From positions 248,001 through 312,000 of the forward strand of contig NZ_JACVPA010000001.1 in assembly GCF_018882155.1 (NCBI RefSeq): 64,000 bases of DNA. Reading direction: 5' to 3'. Positions 17,773 to 27,690 of this stretch are shown here, one piece after another (position 1 is the first letter of the stretch; every line of letters starts with the position of its first letter). The notes beneath the pieces are model-generated. The model saw nothing but the letters and a program-made list of their open reading frames with translations, made no database searches and was not told the DNA's origin. A program made the position numbers and the translations under genes. This DNA comes from Polynucleobacter nymphae. Its GTDB lineage: Bacteria > Pseudomonadota > Gammaproteobacteria > Burkholderiales > Burkholderiaceae.

Positions 17773-18234
17773 CTAAGCATTTCTATAGTGGGAGCCCAGT
17801 AATAACACTGTCATCCCAGCATTGCCTTCTTTGAAGCGCTTTAAATATCTTTTGAGGCCTGGACGGCGTTTTAGCAATGCCTGGTAAGGCTCGCTACCGT
17901 AAGCTACATTCTCGCCATAAAAGTATTCATCTACGCGGTCTGAATAACGGTTGTTATCCAGCGCATCATGAATCGCCCACTTGATGCGGCCACCCTCCCC
18001 ACTGGATCCATAACCATGAATCAGGATGATGGCTTTAACTCCTAAGTCTAAGCATTTACGCAACTGCTCTGTTAACAACTCCAAAGCCTCCTCAACATGG
18101 GGGCTTCCTTGTTTTATATTGATCTCAATCGTGTCGGCGCTCAAGGTTGGTAACTGCTCAGAACCACAATGTGGACAGTGATTGAACAAGGCCCGTCCAT
18201 TCCCACAATCAGGACACAGTGCAATAAAAGACAC
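17773..18234 (-). CDS. zinc-ribbon plus Smr-domain protein
   Basis: A 153-residue protein with an N-terminal zinc ribbon (CPDCGNG...CPHCGSE, residues about 8-26). An Smr-like domain follows (about 35-150), whose core reads AIILIHGYGSSGEGGRIK, close to the Smr LxIIHGxGxH..G.LK consensus. The usual His after the HGxG motif is replaced here by Ser-Gly. Smr domains are nicking nucleases found in MutS2 and stand-alone proteins. Catalytic competence is uncertain given the changed residue. No partner gene is evident. Confidence 0.78.
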   Translation of the reverse strand: MSFIALCPDCGNGRALFNHCPHCGSEQLPTLSADTIEINIKQGSPHVEEALELLTEQLRKCLDLGVKAIILIHGYGSSGEGGRIKWAIHDALDNNRYSDRVDEYFYGENVAYGSEPYQALLKRRPGLKRYLKRFKEGNAGMTVLLLGSHYRNA

Positions 18235-18261
18235 CCTTAAGACTCTAGAAGAACGCAGGGA

Positions 18262-18561
18262 TTAAGAGCAATACTTACCCTCTAAGGTGGCGACATCTGT
18301 TGATTTGTCATCAATCATCAGGATTAAAGCTTTCTGCACTATCTCACGATTCTCAGGTGTCTTTAAGTGATTATTAATAAGACTAGAGACATCCTTTTTA
18401 ATTGAGGTATTCCCGTAACGCAAGGCTTTTAAAGCTGAAACTGCCTGCGCAGAAATTTGGCATTGCTGATTTACTAACGCAGAAGAATCTGAAGGCATGG
18501 TATTAGCGTACGCAAATGCAGCAACAGAAATTGATACGACGGCTAGTAGACTCTTTTTCAT
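18262..18561 (-). CDS. small secreted protein of unknown function
   Basis: A 99-residue protein with a clear signal peptide (about 1-20, AAFAYANT). The mature part is helical and contains one cysteine near its start (QQCQIS) and one at the very end (GKYCS), which could form a disulfide. No family is recognised. It begins one base after the stop of the newly seen HTH/zinc-knuckle gene, so the two are almost certainly co-translated. Confidence 0.7.
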   Translation of the reverse strand: MKKSLLAVVSISVAAFAYANTMPSDSSALVNQQCQISAQAVSALKALRYGNTSIKKDVSSLINNHLKTPENREIVQKALILMIDDKSTDVATLEGKYCS

Positions 18562-18562
18562 C

Positions 18563-18742
18563 TTAGTTCCTTATTTTGTGACCACAGGTTGGGCAACAGC
18601 CCGAATCTTTTGCTTTCGATTTTCTGAGAGCGGCATACACACTGGATTCTGAAATCTCCATCTTCCTCGCTGCTTGCGCAGCACTTAAGCCCTTCCTTAC
18701 CCACTCCAAGGCTTGATGTGTTTTTGGTACCTGTCTTTTCAT
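18563..18742 (-). CDS. small HTH protein with C-terminal zinc knuckle (59 residues)
   Basis: An ORF of 59 codons: ATG at 18740-18742, stop at 18563-18565. The first part (about residues 8-45) is a helix-turn-helix of the homeodomain-like/resolvase type: GLSAAQAARKMEISESSVYAAL, read as helix, turn and recognition helix. The last part holds CCPTCGH, a half zinc ribbon. Its ribosome site GGGAGAAG is well placed. A tandem 8-base repeat sits at its putative promoter. A DNA-binding regulator is inferred. It is transcribed immediately ahead of the small secreted protein gene. Confidence 0.75.
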   Translation of the reverse strand: MKRQVPKTHQALEWVRKGLSAAQAARKMEISESSVYAALRKSKAKDSGCCPTCGHKIRN

Positions 18743-18772
18743 TTCTTCTCCCAGTAAAGCTACTATACTACA

Positions 18773-18788
18773 GAAGTTGTGAAGTTGT
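18773..18788. promoter_or_regulatory. tandem 8-base repeat at promoter of the HTH gene
   Basis: GAAGTTGT occurs twice back to back (18773-18780 and 18781-18788), about 31-46 bases upstream of the ATG at 18742. On the minus strand it reads ACAACTTC twice, just upstream of a TATAGT-like -10 sequence. It is a plausible operator for the adjacent HTH protein. The -35 element is not obvious. Confidence 0.45.
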
Positions 18789-18861
18789 GAGCTTTATTTA
18801 TATAGGAAAACCCTAAGTAAGGGTTAAATAAAGGGACTTATAGAACTCGAAGGAAAGTAGG

Positions 18862-18890
18862 AAAGAAAAAAGCCGCCCGAAGGCGGCTTT
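18862..18890 (-). terminator. intrinsic terminator of the phasin gene
   Basis: Minus-strand RNA folds into a 9-base perfect stem AAAGCCGCC / GGCGGCTTT closed by a TTCG loop and followed by a T-rich run (TTTTTTCTTTC). It starts 22 bases after the phasin stop codon. Confidence 0.92.
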
Positions 18891-18911
18891 GGAAATACTG
18901 GTGAAACTAAA

Positions 18912-19487
18912 TTAAGCAGCTAATTTAGTAGCAGATTTCTTTGTTGATTTAGGTGCGTACTGACCTTGAATGTTTGCCAATGCAGCATCAACACTTTTCT
19001 CAAAGTTTGCGAAAGCATCAGTAGCTGAAGCGCGAACTTGGTCAAACTGTTGGAGTGAAGCATCAAATGCAGTGTGGAATGCTGATACAAAAGCCTCAGA
19101 TCCAGCAGGTGCAGTCTTAGTAGACTCTTTAACAAACTTCACTAAATCATCACGTGCATCATCAATAGAAGCATCAATTACTTGAGCAACTTCTTTATTG
19201 CCATTGCGAACTACTTTGTTCACTTTAGCTTGATAAGCAGCAGCATATTTAGCGGCTTCTTGAGCAGCTTCTGGAGTAGCCAACTTAGTAAACTGTTGTG
19301 CATCTTTGATTGCTAACAACTGTGTGCTGGCATCTTGTGCAGCAGCCATTGCATCTTTAGCAGCAGCTTGGTTGATTTCTGCCAATTCTTGAGCACTTTC
19401 AACAGCTACTTGAGCCAAATGTTTTGCCTTCTCTACAGCTTTAGCTTGAGATTGAGCGATTTGATCGTTTAATTGAGTTTGGAACAT
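18912..19487 (-). CDS. phaP: phasin family protein (PHB granule-associated)
   Basis: A 191-residue, Ala/Lys/Gln-rich, almost entirely helical protein with the phasin_2 layout: FQTQLNDQIAQSQAKAVEKA at the N terminus and a Lys/Ala-rich tail (APKSTKKSATKLAA). Phasins coat polyhydroxybutyrate granules and control their number and size. This points to PHB storage in the organism, although no pha synthesis genes are in the window. Single-gene unit: about 180 bases of upstream gap and its own strong terminator. Confidence 0.9.
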   Translation of the reverse strand: MFQTQLNDQIAQSQAKAVEKAKHLAQVAVESAQELAEINQAAAKDAMAAAQDASTQLLAIKDAQQFTKLATPEAAQEAAKYAAAYQAKVNKVVRNGNKEVAQVIDASIDDARDDLVKFVKESTKTAPAGSEAFVSAFHTAFDASLQQFDQVRASATDAFANFEKSVDAALANIQGQYAPKSTKKSATKLAA

Positions 19488-19614
19488 GATTTATCCTTAA
19501 TAAGTTAATTGGTTAAAATTTGTTGCGATGCATCATTCTAAACACAAATATGCTGTGGTGCAACATTTAGTTGTAAAAATACCAACAATTATTATTATTA
19601 AGGGGATTTAGGGC

Positions 19615-19652
19615 AACAAAAAACCCAGCAACTCATTGAATTTACTGGGTTT
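19615..19652 (-). terminator. intrinsic terminator after tRNA-Ser
   Basis: On the minus strand the sequence after the tRNA gives an 8-base stem AAACCCAG / CTGGGTTT (19645-19652 and 19621-19628) around a 16-base loop, followed by TTTTTTG. It starts 13 bases beyond the tRNA 3' end. Confidence 0.85.
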
Positions 19653-19664
19653 ATTGAATATTAC

Positions 19665-19759
19665 TGGCGGAGACGAGAGGATTCGAACCTCCGATCAGAG
19701 TTTTAGCCCCGATGCTCCCTTAGCAGGGGAGTGCCTTCGACCAGCTCGGCCACGTCTCC
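19665..19759 (-). tRNA. tRNA-Ser (GCU anticodon)
   Basis: About 95 nt with an encoded CCA, long variable arm, acceptor stem GGAGACG / CGTCTCC and discriminator G, all typical of serine tRNA. The anticodon loop reads CTGCTAA, giving anticodon GCT (top-strand bases 19722-19724), which reads AGC/AGU serine codons. The T loop GGTTCGAATCC is intact. A terminator follows directly. Confidence 0.95.
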
Positions 19760-19850
19760 GTATTTCTAAGTCTTTACAACGACCCACAGTTTAACGGATT
19801 ACTGTCTTACTGTGGTTTTAAAGGGGGTTTTACCGCCCTTTTACTAATGC

Positions 19851-21101
19851 TTACTTCTGGTCGAGCTCAAATGCCTTATGAAGTGCCCGTACTGCTAGCT
19901 CCATATATTTCTCATCAATCACAACTGAAATCTTGATTTCACTAGTCGAGATCATGAGGATATTGATGCCCTCCTCAGATAATGTGCGGAACATTTTGCT
20001 AGCAACACCAACATGCGAACGCATACCTACACCAACCACTGAAACTTTAGAAACCTTAGGGTCGCCAGAGATTTCTTTCGCTCCGATGTGGGCTTGCACT
20101 GTGTTCTTGAGTAGGTCTAATGCTTTTTGATACTCAGCGCGAGGTACCGTAAAAGTAAAGTCAGTCTTTCCATCAACGGATTGATTCTGAATAATCATAT
20201 CGACATCGACATTAGCGTCAGCGATAGGCCCCAGAATTTGGTATGCAATACCTGGGCGGTCAGGAACCCCCAAGACGGTAATCTTCGCTTCATCACGCGC
20301 AAAGGCGATGCCGGAAATAACTGCGGCTTCCATAGTGCTGTCCTCTTCAAATGTAATCAAGGTACCCGACTTCATCTCGATGTCTAAGGGCATCAACGGG
20401 TCTGTCAGGGAAGACAGAACTCGGGTTTTAACTTTGTACTTACCAGCAAACTCCACTGAACGAATCTGCAATACCTTCGAACCTAAGCTAGCCATTTCTA
20501 GCATCTCTTCAAAGGTAATCTTATCTAAGCGACGTGCATCTTCACAAACACGGGGGTCGGTGGTGTAAACACCGTCAACATCAGTGTAGATCAAGCACTC
20601 GTCTGCTTTCAGTGCAGCAGCCATCGCTACTGCAGAAGTATCTGAGCCACCGCGACCCAAGGTCGTAATGTTGCCTTCTGGATCAACACCCTGAAAACCA
20701 GTAACTACTACAACTTTTCCGGCATTTAAATCATTCAGAATTTTTTTGTCATCAATACTTTTAATGCGCGCTTTAGTAAAAGAAGAGTCGGTATGAACGG
20801 TTACCTGCCAGCCAGCGTAACTGACTGCATCAACACCTTCGCGCATCAATGCTAAGGCTAAAAGACCCGAGCTGACTTGTTCGCCAGTAGAGGCAATCTG
20901 ATCTAACTCACGGGGGTTCGCATCTGCATTAATTTCTTTTGCCAAACTCAGCAAGCGGTTGGTTTCACCTGACATGGCCGAGGGTACTACGACCACTTGA
21001 TGGCCAGCACGCATCCATTTGGCAACGCGTTTAGCGACATTACCAATGCGCTCTGTAGAGCCCATTGAGGTGCCGCCATACTTATGAACGATAAGAGCCA
21101 T
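19851..21101 (-). CDS. lysC: aspartate kinase
   Basis: Phosphorylates aspartate, the first step towards lysine, threonine and methionine; dapA for the lysine branch is also in the window. The 416-residue product begins with the nucleotide-binding KYGGTSMGS (about 7-15) and includes TLGRGGSDTSAVAMA in the kinase core. Two C-terminal ACT domains follow (from about 270), with VPDRPGIAY and VSVVGVGMRSHVG, the usual feedback site. Length fits the single-function class. tRNA-Ser lies downstream on the same strand. Confidence 0.95.
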   Translation of the reverse strand: MALIVHKYGGTSMGSTERIGNVAKRVAKWMRAGHQVVVVPSAMSGETNRLLSLAKEINADANPRELDQIASTGEQVSSGLLALALMREGVDAVSYAGWQVTVHTDSSFTKARIKSIDDKKILNDLNAGKVVVVTGFQGVDPEGNITTLGRGGSDTSAVAMAAALKADECLIYTDVDGVYTTDPRVCEDARRLDKITFEEMLEMASLGSKVLQIRSVEFAGKYKVKTRVLSSLTDPLMPLDIEMKSGTLITFEEDSTMEAAVISGIAFARDEAKITVLGVPDRPGIAYQILGPIADANVDVDMIIQNQSVDGKTDFTFTVPRAEYQKALDLLKNTVQAHIGAKEISGDPKVSKVSVVGVGMRSHVGVASKMFRTLSEEGINILMISTSEIKISVVIDEKYMELAVRALHKAFELDQK

Positions 21102-21161
21102 AAAAACCGTCTAGTTAACTATCTATAACAGGAAATGAATTTCCTGAGGATCAAAAGAGCC

Positions 21162-22466
21162 TTATTTTACAGGGTTTTGAACCCACTCGGGCCGCACCCT
21201 GGGTCCTGAATGAACCAGATGGGGATGACTTAACCCGACTCCCGCGACTGCAATCAACTCACCATTGATATACAAGAGAGGTGCATTTCTCTGCCACGGA
21301 GGAATGTCACCCTCTTGAAAGAGATTTTTCAGGGTCTTACGCGGTGTATTGGCTTTGATTTGAATTTTTTCTGAACCAGACCTGTCTTTTTGAGTAATCA
21401 GTCCTTTTTTCTGGGCCTCTTTGAACCATTGACTCGGAAGTCCCGGGGTTTTACTGGCGCTCGGAATTGTTTTAAAAATCCACTCGCCCAGCTTTAACTC
21501 TTCAATCTGCAAGATGCCGCGCCAAAGCCGAATACTCTTTTCATCATGAGCCCATTCCAACTGAGCGCCTGCTTTGACTGTATTAAGGTCACGCCACCAG
21601 GCGGCAAGACGCTCTTGTGATGGCATCGTCAACTCGCTCATCTTTAACCAATATCTCAGAACATTATTGGCAGCAGGTAAATCTTTTTTTGCGAGCTCAA
21701 GTAATTGCTTCAATTGAATACCATCTTTAATGAAAATGGTTTTTGCATCCTGCATGGCCAATCGGTCAAGCAAGGTTTGCGCCTCACCCAGCAATCCTGC
21801 GCTGCGAGCAAGATTAGCAATGGTCTCAGGTTGAAGCTTTTCTAAGGCTGGAATAATTGTTTTGCGAATGGCATTGCGACGATACTTAGAATCTTGATTA
21901 CTGGGGTCCTCAATCCACTTCAGCTTGTGCCCTTTAGCGTAAGCCTCGAGTTCTTTTTTGCTTTGGTTCAATAAAGGGCGCCAAAGTGTAATCTTGCCAT
22001 CTTTGATTTTGAGCTCACGGCTACTAGGCATACCAGCCGTCCCTGCCACACCAGCACCCCGCAGAAGTTGCAAGAGCACCGTCTCCGCTTGATCATTTTG
22101 GTGGTGTGCCAGGAGCAAGTCATCGATACCATATTCAGTACAGAGATCAGTGAGCGCCTCGTAACGTCCTGCTCTTGCTCTTGCCTCAAGATTACCCTGC
22201 TCTTGATTGCCAGTTAAATGCAGTAGCCTGAAATCAAAATGAATTTTGTGTTTTTTGGCAAGCTTCTCACAGAAGATAAGCCAATCATCAGCCTGTTTTT
22301 GTAAGCCATGATGAATATGAAAAGCATAAATTTGACTTTGCTGATTTTTTGCCTGCGCTTTGCAAACAGTATCGAGCAGCACAACCGAATCGAGGCCACC
22401 ACTTAAGGCAACCGCAATTCGCTTTCCTGAATTAGGACTTGGCTGTGATTTCCTTGAACTTGCCAT
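21162..22466 (-). CDS. tilS: tRNA(Ile)-lysidine synthase
   Basis: Converts the wobble cytidine of tRNA-Ile(CAU) to lysidine, needed for reading AUA. The ATP-pyrophosphatase P-loop [14 protein letters not shown] lies at about residues 18-31, and [13 protein letters not shown] and [11 protein letters not shown] follow. The C-terminal TilS domain is recognisable in [13 protein letters not shown]. At 434 residues it is normal length. The 5' end overlaps the end of accA by 35 bases, so the start may lie slightly downstream; no alternative ATG precedes the P-loop. Confidence 0.93.
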   Translation of the reverse strand: MASSRKSQPSPNSGKRIAVALSGGLDSVVLLDTVCKAQAKNQQSQIYAFHIHHGLQKQADDWLIFCEKLAKKHKIHFDFRLLHLTGNQEQGNLEARARAGRYEALTDLCTEYGIDDLLLAHHQNDQAETVLLQLLRGAGVAGTAGMPSSRELKIKDGKITLWRPLLNQSKKELEAYAKGHKLKWIEDPSNQDSKYRRNAIRKTIIPALEKLQPETIANLARSAGLLGEAQTLLDRLAMQDAKTIFIKDGIQLKQLLELAKKDLPAANNVLRYWLKMSELTMPSQERLAAWWRDLNTVKAGAQLEWAHDEKSIRLWRGILQIEELKLGEWIFKTIPSASKTPGLPSQWFKEAQKKGLITQKDRSGSEKIQIKANTPRKTLKNLFQEGDIPPWQRNAPLLYINGELIAVAGVGLSHPHLVHSGPRVRPEWVQNPVK

Positions 22467-23403
22467 AACTCATTAAACGTTCATGACGACGTTCAAGAAG
22501 TGCGTCTACCTTCATGCCATCAAAAGTCTTGATTGATTCACTCAAAGCCTTACGCATATTGGCCATCATAGTGTCGTAGTCGCGATGGGCGCCACCCACT
22601 GGTTCAGCCACAATCTTATCGATCAAGCCCAGTGCTTTTAGTCTTTGGGCAGTCAAGCCCAGCTGCTCTGCAGCCTCAGGGGCCTTATCAGCGGTCTTCC
22701 ATAGAATAGAAGCACATCCCTCTGGAGAAATAACGGAATATGTGGAGTTTTGCAACATCAGCACTACATCACCCATCGCAATTGCTAAAGCTCCACCTGA
22801 GCCACCTTCACCAATAATCGTTGCGATGATTGGCACTTCTAATTCAGCCTGAACATAAAGATTGCGTCCAATCGCCTCGGATTGATTGCGCTCTTCTGCA
22901 TCAATACCAGGGAATGCTCCTGGGGTGTCTACAAAGGTAAAAACCGGAATTCCAAACTTTTCAGCTAGGCGCATGAGGCGCATTGCTTTGCGATAACCTT
23001 CAGGACGACTCATACCGAAATTGCGCAGAGCACGCTCTTTGGTGTCGCGGCCTTTTTGATGGCCAATGATTATGCAGGGTTGATTATCAAAGCGCGCTAG
23101 ACCTCCAATGATGGATTGATCATCAGCAAATGTGCGATCGCCATGCAGCTCATGAAAATCAGTAAATAATGAACTGACATAATCCAAAGTGTATGGACGC
23201 TGTGGATGACGCGCTACTTGCGAGACCTGCCAAGGTGTGAGGTTAGCGTAGACATCTTTCGTGAGTTGCTGACTTTTTTCAGCAAGCGTTTTGATCTCAT
23301 CCGAAATATCTACCGATGACTCATCTTGTACAAAACGCAGCTCTTCGATCTTTGTTTCTAATTCGGCGATTTGCTGCTCAAAATCTAGGAAAGTCGTTTT
23401 CAT
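22432..23403 (-). CDS. accA: acetyl-CoA carboxylase carboxyltransferase, alpha subunit
   Basis: Carboxyltransferase alpha subunit of acetyl-CoA carboxylase, which makes malonyl-CoA with AccD. The 323-residue protein shows the alpha-subunit coiled N terminus, [42 protein letters not shown] and the acyl-CoA loop [10 protein letters not shown]. Length equals the family norm (about 320). It lies upstream of and overlaps tilS, a common betaproteobacterial order. Confidence 0.96.
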   Translation of the reverse strand: MKTTFLDFEQQIAELETKIEELRFVQDESSVDISDEIKTLAEKSQQLTKDVYANLTPWQVSQVARHPQRPYTLDYVSSLFTDFHELHGDRTFADDQSIIGGLARFDNQPCIIIGHQKGRDTKERALRNFGMSRPEGYRKAMRLMRLAEKFGIPVFTFVDTPGAFPGIDAEERNQSEAIGRNLYVQAELEVPIIATIIGEGGSGGALAIAMGDVVLMLQNSTYSVISPEGCASILWKTADKAPEAAEQLGLTAQRLKALGLIDKIVAEPVGGAHRDYDTMMANMRKALSESIKTFDGMKVDALLERRHERLMSYGKFKEITAKS

Positions 23404-23412
23404 AGTCTGATT

Positions 23413-24084
23413 TTAATATTCAACTGGAATGGGGTCGATACTTCTCCACATATACCAGGTAGCAACCGTGCGCCAGGGGGCCCAATTAGCAGCCACCTCA
23501 CGGGCTTCATGGCGGCTTACTGGCTCTCCACTGAAGTAATTCAGGGAAATAGCCTTAATGAGCCCAATATCGTCTAGTGGCAGGATATTAGGGCGAACCA
23601 TATTGAAAATTAGGAACATTTCAGCTGTCCAGCGGCCAATTCCCCGAATTGCGCTTAATTCCTTAATGACGCTCTCATCGTCCATGTCTTTCCATTGATT
23701 GGCATGTAATCGTCCAGCATCAAAATGATCAGCCAAGTCTTGGATGTATTCCACTTTGCGCCCGGATAAGCCAGCAGCTCTCAGCTCTTCAACCGATAGC
23801 GCCAGGATGTTCTTAGGATTGATTTTTTTCTTGCTAGCAATCACCACTCTATCCCAAACTGCTTGTGCTGCAGCTACCGAAATTTGCTGCCCTACGATTG
23901 CTCTAGCCAAGGTTGTGAAAGGGTCACCGCGAGTGACCAAAAAACCAGTTCCATATTTAGGAATCAATTTTTTGAGAATACGATCCTGCTTCATGAGTTC
24001 GCGACAAGCTTGCTCCCAATACTCTGGAGCAACTTCTTGCAAAATGGCTTTATCCTTTACCGCAGCCACTAATCTCTTCGCCAT
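23413..24084 (-). CDS. DNA-3-methyladenine glycosylase, HhH-GPD type
   Basis: A 223-residue base-excision repair glycosylase related to AlkA. The helix-hairpin-helix with Gly/Pro loop reads [16 protein letters not shown] (about 145-160) and the catalytic aspartate is in [18 protein letters not shown] in the first half is a standard AlkA-family motif. The 3'-end of cysS overlaps its 5' end by 16 bases, so the two are co-transcribed. It lacks the N-terminal AlkA beta-domain, as expected of the short class. Confidence 0.88.
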   Translation of the reverse strand: MAKRLVAAVKDKAILQEVAPEYWEQACRELMKQDRILKKLIPKYGTGFLVTRGDPFTTLARAIVGQQISVAAAQAVWDRVVIASKKKINPKNILALSVEELRAAGLSGRKVEYIQDLADHFDAGRLHANQWKDMDDESVIKELSAIRGIGRWTAEMFLIFNMVRPNILPLDDIGLIKAISLNYFSGEPVSRHEAREVAANWAPWRTVATWYMWRSIDPIPVEY

Positions 24085-25487
24085 TCTGTTAGGCCACCCG
24101 GCTTGTCTTCTAAGACTACGCCTTGGTCTAAAAGTACCTTACGGATCAAATCTGCCTTAGCAAAATCTTTTGCTTGCTTAGCTGCCACACGCTCAGCAAT
24201 TTTTTCTTCAATATGAGCCGCGCTTAAGCCGACTTCTTGCTTTGAGCCTGCCTGTAGAAATGCTGTTGGATCGCGCTGTAAGAAATTGAGCTTTGCTCCT
24301 AAGGACTTTAGAGTACTAGCGAGTATTTGTTTTTCAGTACCTTGGGCACGATTTACTTCGCTTGCCAAATCAAAGAGCACGGCAATTGCCTCGGGAGTAT
24401 TAAAGTCATCATTCATGGCAGCGGCAAAACGCTTGGCCCATGGGTTATGTGGATCCAGAGCATTGGATTGAAGTTCTACTTGAGCTAAGGCTTTATAAAG
24501 CCTTAACAATCCAGCGCGGGCTTCTTCAAGCTGAATATCACTGTAATTGACTGGGCTACGGTAATGGGCTTTAAGCATGAAGAAGCGCACCACCTCAGGA
24601 TCAAAGCTTTTAAGAACATCTCGAATCAAAAAGAAATTGCCTAAAGACTTAGACATCTTTTCTTCATTTACCCGAATATGGCCATTGTGCATCCAATAAT
24701 TGACAAAGGGGGCATCGTTGTCTTTGCGACCCTGACCATATAAAGCACCCTCACTTTGTGCAATCTCATTTTCATGATGCGGGAATTGCAAGTCAGCACC
24801 ACCACCATGAATATCAAAATGCTCGCCCAGTAAATCACAAGCCATAGCAGAGCACTCGATATGCCAACCTGGGCGTCCTTCTCCCCATGGGGAGGCCCAG
24901 CGTGTATCTGCTGGCTCTTCAGACTTGGCAGTTTTCCAGAGAACAAAATCTAAGGGGTCGCGTTTACCGCCAACAATCGCAACACGCTCACCCGCATTGA
25001 GCTCATCTAATGACTTGCCAGAAAGTTGACCATACCGCGGGAGTAAGCGTACTGCAAAATTAACATCCCCATCGTCTGCCTGGTATGCCAATTGATTGTC
25101 AATGAGCTTACCAATCATGCCTTGCATTTGTTTGATGTAATCCGTAGCGCGCGGCTCTTGATCGGGATGCATTAAACCTAACTCATCAGAGTCGGCATGC
25201 ATAGCATCAATAAAGCGATTGGTCAGCGCAGAAATAGGTTCGCCATTTTCAATAGCGCGATTAATAATCTTGTCATCGATATCAGTGATGTTGCGGACAT
25301 AAACAACCTCATAAGCACTGGCACGTAGCCAGCGAACCACCATGTCAAAAACAATCATGACCCTAGCGTGGCCAATGTGGCAGAAATCATAAACCGTCAT
25401 ACCGCAGACATACATCTTCACCTTACCCGGTACGATGGGCTTAAATACCTCTTTTGAGCGGCTAAGGGTGTTATAGATTTGCAGCAT
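24069..25487 (-). CDS. cysS: cysteinyl-tRNA synthetase
   Basis: Charges tRNA-Cys. Start at 25487 ([15 protein letters not shown]) is preferred over an in-frame ATG 21 bases upstream because family members begin this way. The class I HIGH motif is [10 protein letters not shown] (about residues 30-39), the zinc ligands are in CGMTVYDF and SAMACDLLG...[14 protein letters not shown], and KMSKS is in [11 protein letters not shown]. About 472 residues, as usual. It is divergent from the TPR lipoprotein gene across only 60 bases. Confidence 0.95.
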   Translation of the reverse strand: MLQIYNTLSRSKEVFKPIVPGKVKMYVCGMTVYDFCHIGHARVMIVFDMVVRWLRASAYEVVYVRNITDIDDKIINRAIENGEPISALTNRFIDAMHADSDELGLMHPDQEPRATDYIKQMQGMIGKLIDNQLAYQADDGDVNFAVRLLPRYGQLSGKSLDELNAGERVAIVGGKRDPLDFVLWKTAKSEEPADTRWASPWGEGRPGWHIECSAMACDLLGEHFDIHGGGADLQFPHHENEIAQSEGALYGQGRKDNDAPFVNYWMHNGHIRVNEEKMSKSLGNFFLIRDVLKSFDPEVVRFFMLKAHYRSPVNYSDIQLEEARAGLLRLYKALAQVELQSNALDPHNPWAKRFAAAMNDDFNTPEAIAVLFDLASEVNRAQGTEKQILASTLKSLGAKLNFLQRDPTAFLQAGSKQEVGLSAAHIEEKIAERVAAKQAKDFAKADLIRKVLLDQGVVLEDKPGGLTEWRRD

Positions 25488-25547
25488 ATGGCTATAAAGG
25501 TGGGGCAAGTAGCGCCAATTTGTTAGACTGAGCGCTGAGTATATCGA

Positions 25548-26381
25548 ATGAGCCAGTTTTATACCCCTTCCCCTATGCCTTCAACCATCCCAGCACCACG
25601 CCCCGCCCTTTTAAATATCCTTGCCGCAATATTGGCTGCCACATTGATTGCGGGCTGTAGTACTCCTGCCCAACAGCGTGCAGACGTAGAAATGCAGGTG
25701 GCAAACGCACAAGAATTGAAATGCGGACCAAATACCCCTTATTTAGGCGGCTATAGCCCTAACGATCCCCCAAGGATCTCACCCGACACACCGTATGACG
25801 CACTTAATCCAGTGCTTTCTGAGACCGTAGCATTGCCATTCTTATCTTTTCTGATTATTGAGCCAGATCCTGTAACCAAAAATGCGGTGCCCTCTGATAT
25901 TGAAAAATTAGTCAAAGCACGTCAGTTCCCAGAGGCCATCACACTGATTGATGCCCGTTTAAAAAAATCTCCCAAAAATGTGCAATTGCGTTTTTTAAAA
26001 GCCCGTCTTCAAATTGAAATGCGCGAACTTGAGCAAGCCAAGAAAACCTTAATCCAAATTACCCAACAATTCCCAGAATTGCCTGAGCCCTATAACAATC
26101 TTGCGGCAATTGCGGCCAGCCAGGAAAAATGGATTGAAGCAAGAGATTATTTGGAGCTCGCTCTAAAACTGCGCCCAAGCTATGCCATTGCTTCTGCCAA
26201 TTTAGGCGAGCTCTATGTGCGTCTTGGAGCCAAAGCCTATGAAGACGCTGCCTTATCGGCCCAATTAAATCAACGTCAATACTCAAACCGAGCTAAAGCG
26301 TTAATGAATCTCATTAAACAACCCAATAAAGCACCAACAACTATTCCAACCACTAACCCTCCAGAAAGCAAATCCAAATAA
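25548..26381 (+). CDS. TPR-repeat lipoprotein
   Basis: A 277-residue protein with a lipoprotein signal ([14 protein letters not shown], lipobox IAGC near residue 37). Tetratricopeptide repeats fill the second half: about three helical pairs from residue 130 to 235, including [30 protein letters not shown]. The tail is Pro/Thr-rich and disordered. Envelope anchoring and a scaffolding role are inferred. Its stop overlaps the ppiB ATG by one base, so it is part of the ppiB-lpxH unit. Confidence 0.85.
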   Translation: MSQFYTPSPMPSTIPAPRPALLNILAAILAATLIAGCSTPAQQRADVEMQVANAQELKCGPNTPYLGGYSPNDPPRISPDTPYDALNPVLSETVALPFLSFLIIEPDPVTKNAVPSDIEKLVKARQFPEAITLIDARLKKSPKNVQLRFLKARLQIEMRELEQAKKTLIQITQQFPELPEPYNNLAAIAASQEKWIEARDYLELALKLRPSYAIASANLGELYVRLGAKAYEDAALSAQLNQRQYSNRAKALMNLIKQPNKAPTTIPTTNPPESKSK

Positions 26382-26884
26382 TGGCTAAAGTACTGTTAAA
26401 AACGAATCAGGGTGATATCACCCTCAGCCTTGATTCCGCCAAGGCGCCTAAGACTGTTGCCAATTTTTTGCAATACGTTAAGAGTGGCCACTATGATGGC
26501 ACTATCTTTCATCGCGTGATTGATAACTTCATGATTCAAGGTGGCGGCATGGCTCCTGGCATGAAAGAGAAGTCTGCTGGTAAACAAATTGAAAATGAAG
26601 CTAACAATGGTCTCAAGAATGATCTTGGCACCGTTGCAATGGCTCGCACTAGCGACCCCCATTCAGCAACAGCGCAATTTTTCATCAACGTCAATGACAA
26701 TGATTTCTTAAATCACACTGCGCCCAATGCGCAAGGTTGGGGTTATGCTGTATTCGGCAAAGTTACCGACGGCATGGATGTGGTGAACGCCATTCGCAAA
26801 GTCAAAACTGCTAGCTCAGGCTTTCATCAAGATGTGCCTTCAGTAGATGTTGTCATTGAGAAAGCGACCGTACTCGAGGAATGA
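26381..26884 (+). CDS. ppiB: peptidyl-prolyl cis-trans isomerase, cyclophilin type
   Basis: A 167-residue cytosolic cyclophilin without signal peptide, hence the PpiB rather than PpiA type. The catalytic region [13 protein letters not shown] holds the conserved Arg and Phe, and [20 protein letters not shown] and [15 protein letters not shown] follow in family order. Starts on the last base of the TPR lipoprotein stop and overlaps lpxH by 4 bases. Confidence 0.96.
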   Translation: MAKVLLKTNQGDITLSLDSAKAPKTVANFLQYVKSGHYDGTIFHRVIDNFMIQGGGMAPGMKEKSAGKQIENEANNGLKNDLGTVAMARTSDPHSATAQFFINVNDNDFLNHTAPNAQGWGYAVFGKVTDGMDVVNAIRKVKTASSGFHQDVPSVDVVIEKATVLEE

Positions 26885-27669
26885 TTCTGCAATACGCGAG
26901 CGCGCTGCTCATCTCAGATATTCACCTAACGCCGTCAATGCCTTTGACGGCGCAATATTTTTTTGACTTCTGCGAAAAAGAAGGTCCTAAGGCAGAGGCT
27001 GTATTTATTCTGGGAGACTTGTTTGAGTATTGGGTTGGTGATGACACATCCACGAACTCCCCATTTCAACAAGAAGTCATACGCGCACTCGCTAAGCTAT
27101 CGGCAAAAACGAAGACCTATTACGTTCATGGCAACCGTGATTTCCTGATTGGCTCTGGCTTTTTGAAAAAGACAGGTATGACTTTCTTGCCTGATCCCTC
27201 GTTGATTGAAATCGCGACTGAAAAATATGTGGTTTGTCATGGCGACTCTTTATGCACAGCCGATGTGGGGTATCAAGTATTTCGCAGCCTCGTTAGAAAG
27301 CCTTGGATTCAAAAATTATTTTTAAGTATGCCGCTTAGCTGGCGCCGATCTATCGCTAACGGCCTTCGCAGTAATAGCCACACCCAATATCAACGCAGTG
27401 CGAGTAAATCATCTACGCAAAATAATATGAGGACCAATGTGACTCTACAGGCTTGCGCTTCGGTACTTAAAAGCCAATCTGTCGATAAACTCATCCACGG
27501 TCATACCCACTTACCCGCTCATCATCACGAGCAATTGCATGAGCAAACCTGGCAACGCTGGGTACTATCAGACTGGGATCTAGATCATCCTGAAAGTACT
27601 GCCCCAAGAGCGAGCGCACTATCAATCAATAGTCAGGGTGTGCGTTATATTGATCTGAGTAAATCTTAA
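26881..27669 (+). CDS. lpxH: UDP-2,3-diacylglucosamine diphosphatase
   Basis: Hydrolyses UDP-2,3-diacylglucosamine to lipid X, a lipid A precursor step at the inner membrane. The metallophosphoesterase motifs appear in order: SDIHLTP (about 14-20), [22 protein letters not shown] and [10 protein letters not shown]. The ATG overlaps ppiB stop in an ATGA. Length (262) is near normal. Presence implies an outer membrane with lipid A. Confidence 0.94.
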   Translation: MILQYASALLISDIHLTPSMPLTAQYFFDFCEKEGPKAEAVFILGDLFEYWVGDDTSTNSPFQQEVIRALAKLSAKTKTYYVHGNRDFLIGSGFLKKTGMTFLPDPSLIEIATEKYVVCHGDSLCTADVGYQVFRSLVRKPWIQKLFLSMPLSWRRSIANGLRSNSHTQYQRSASKSSTQNNMRTNVTLQACASVLKSQSVDKLIHGHTHLPAHHHEQLHEQTWQRWVLSDWDLDHPESTAPRASALSINSQGVRYIDLSKS

Positions 27670-27690
27670 GTAGATCTACTGACTCAGCTC

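Noticed and set aside
19760-19850. Possible terminator hairpins after lysC
   Set aside because: Stems are short or mismatched and there is no clear T tract.
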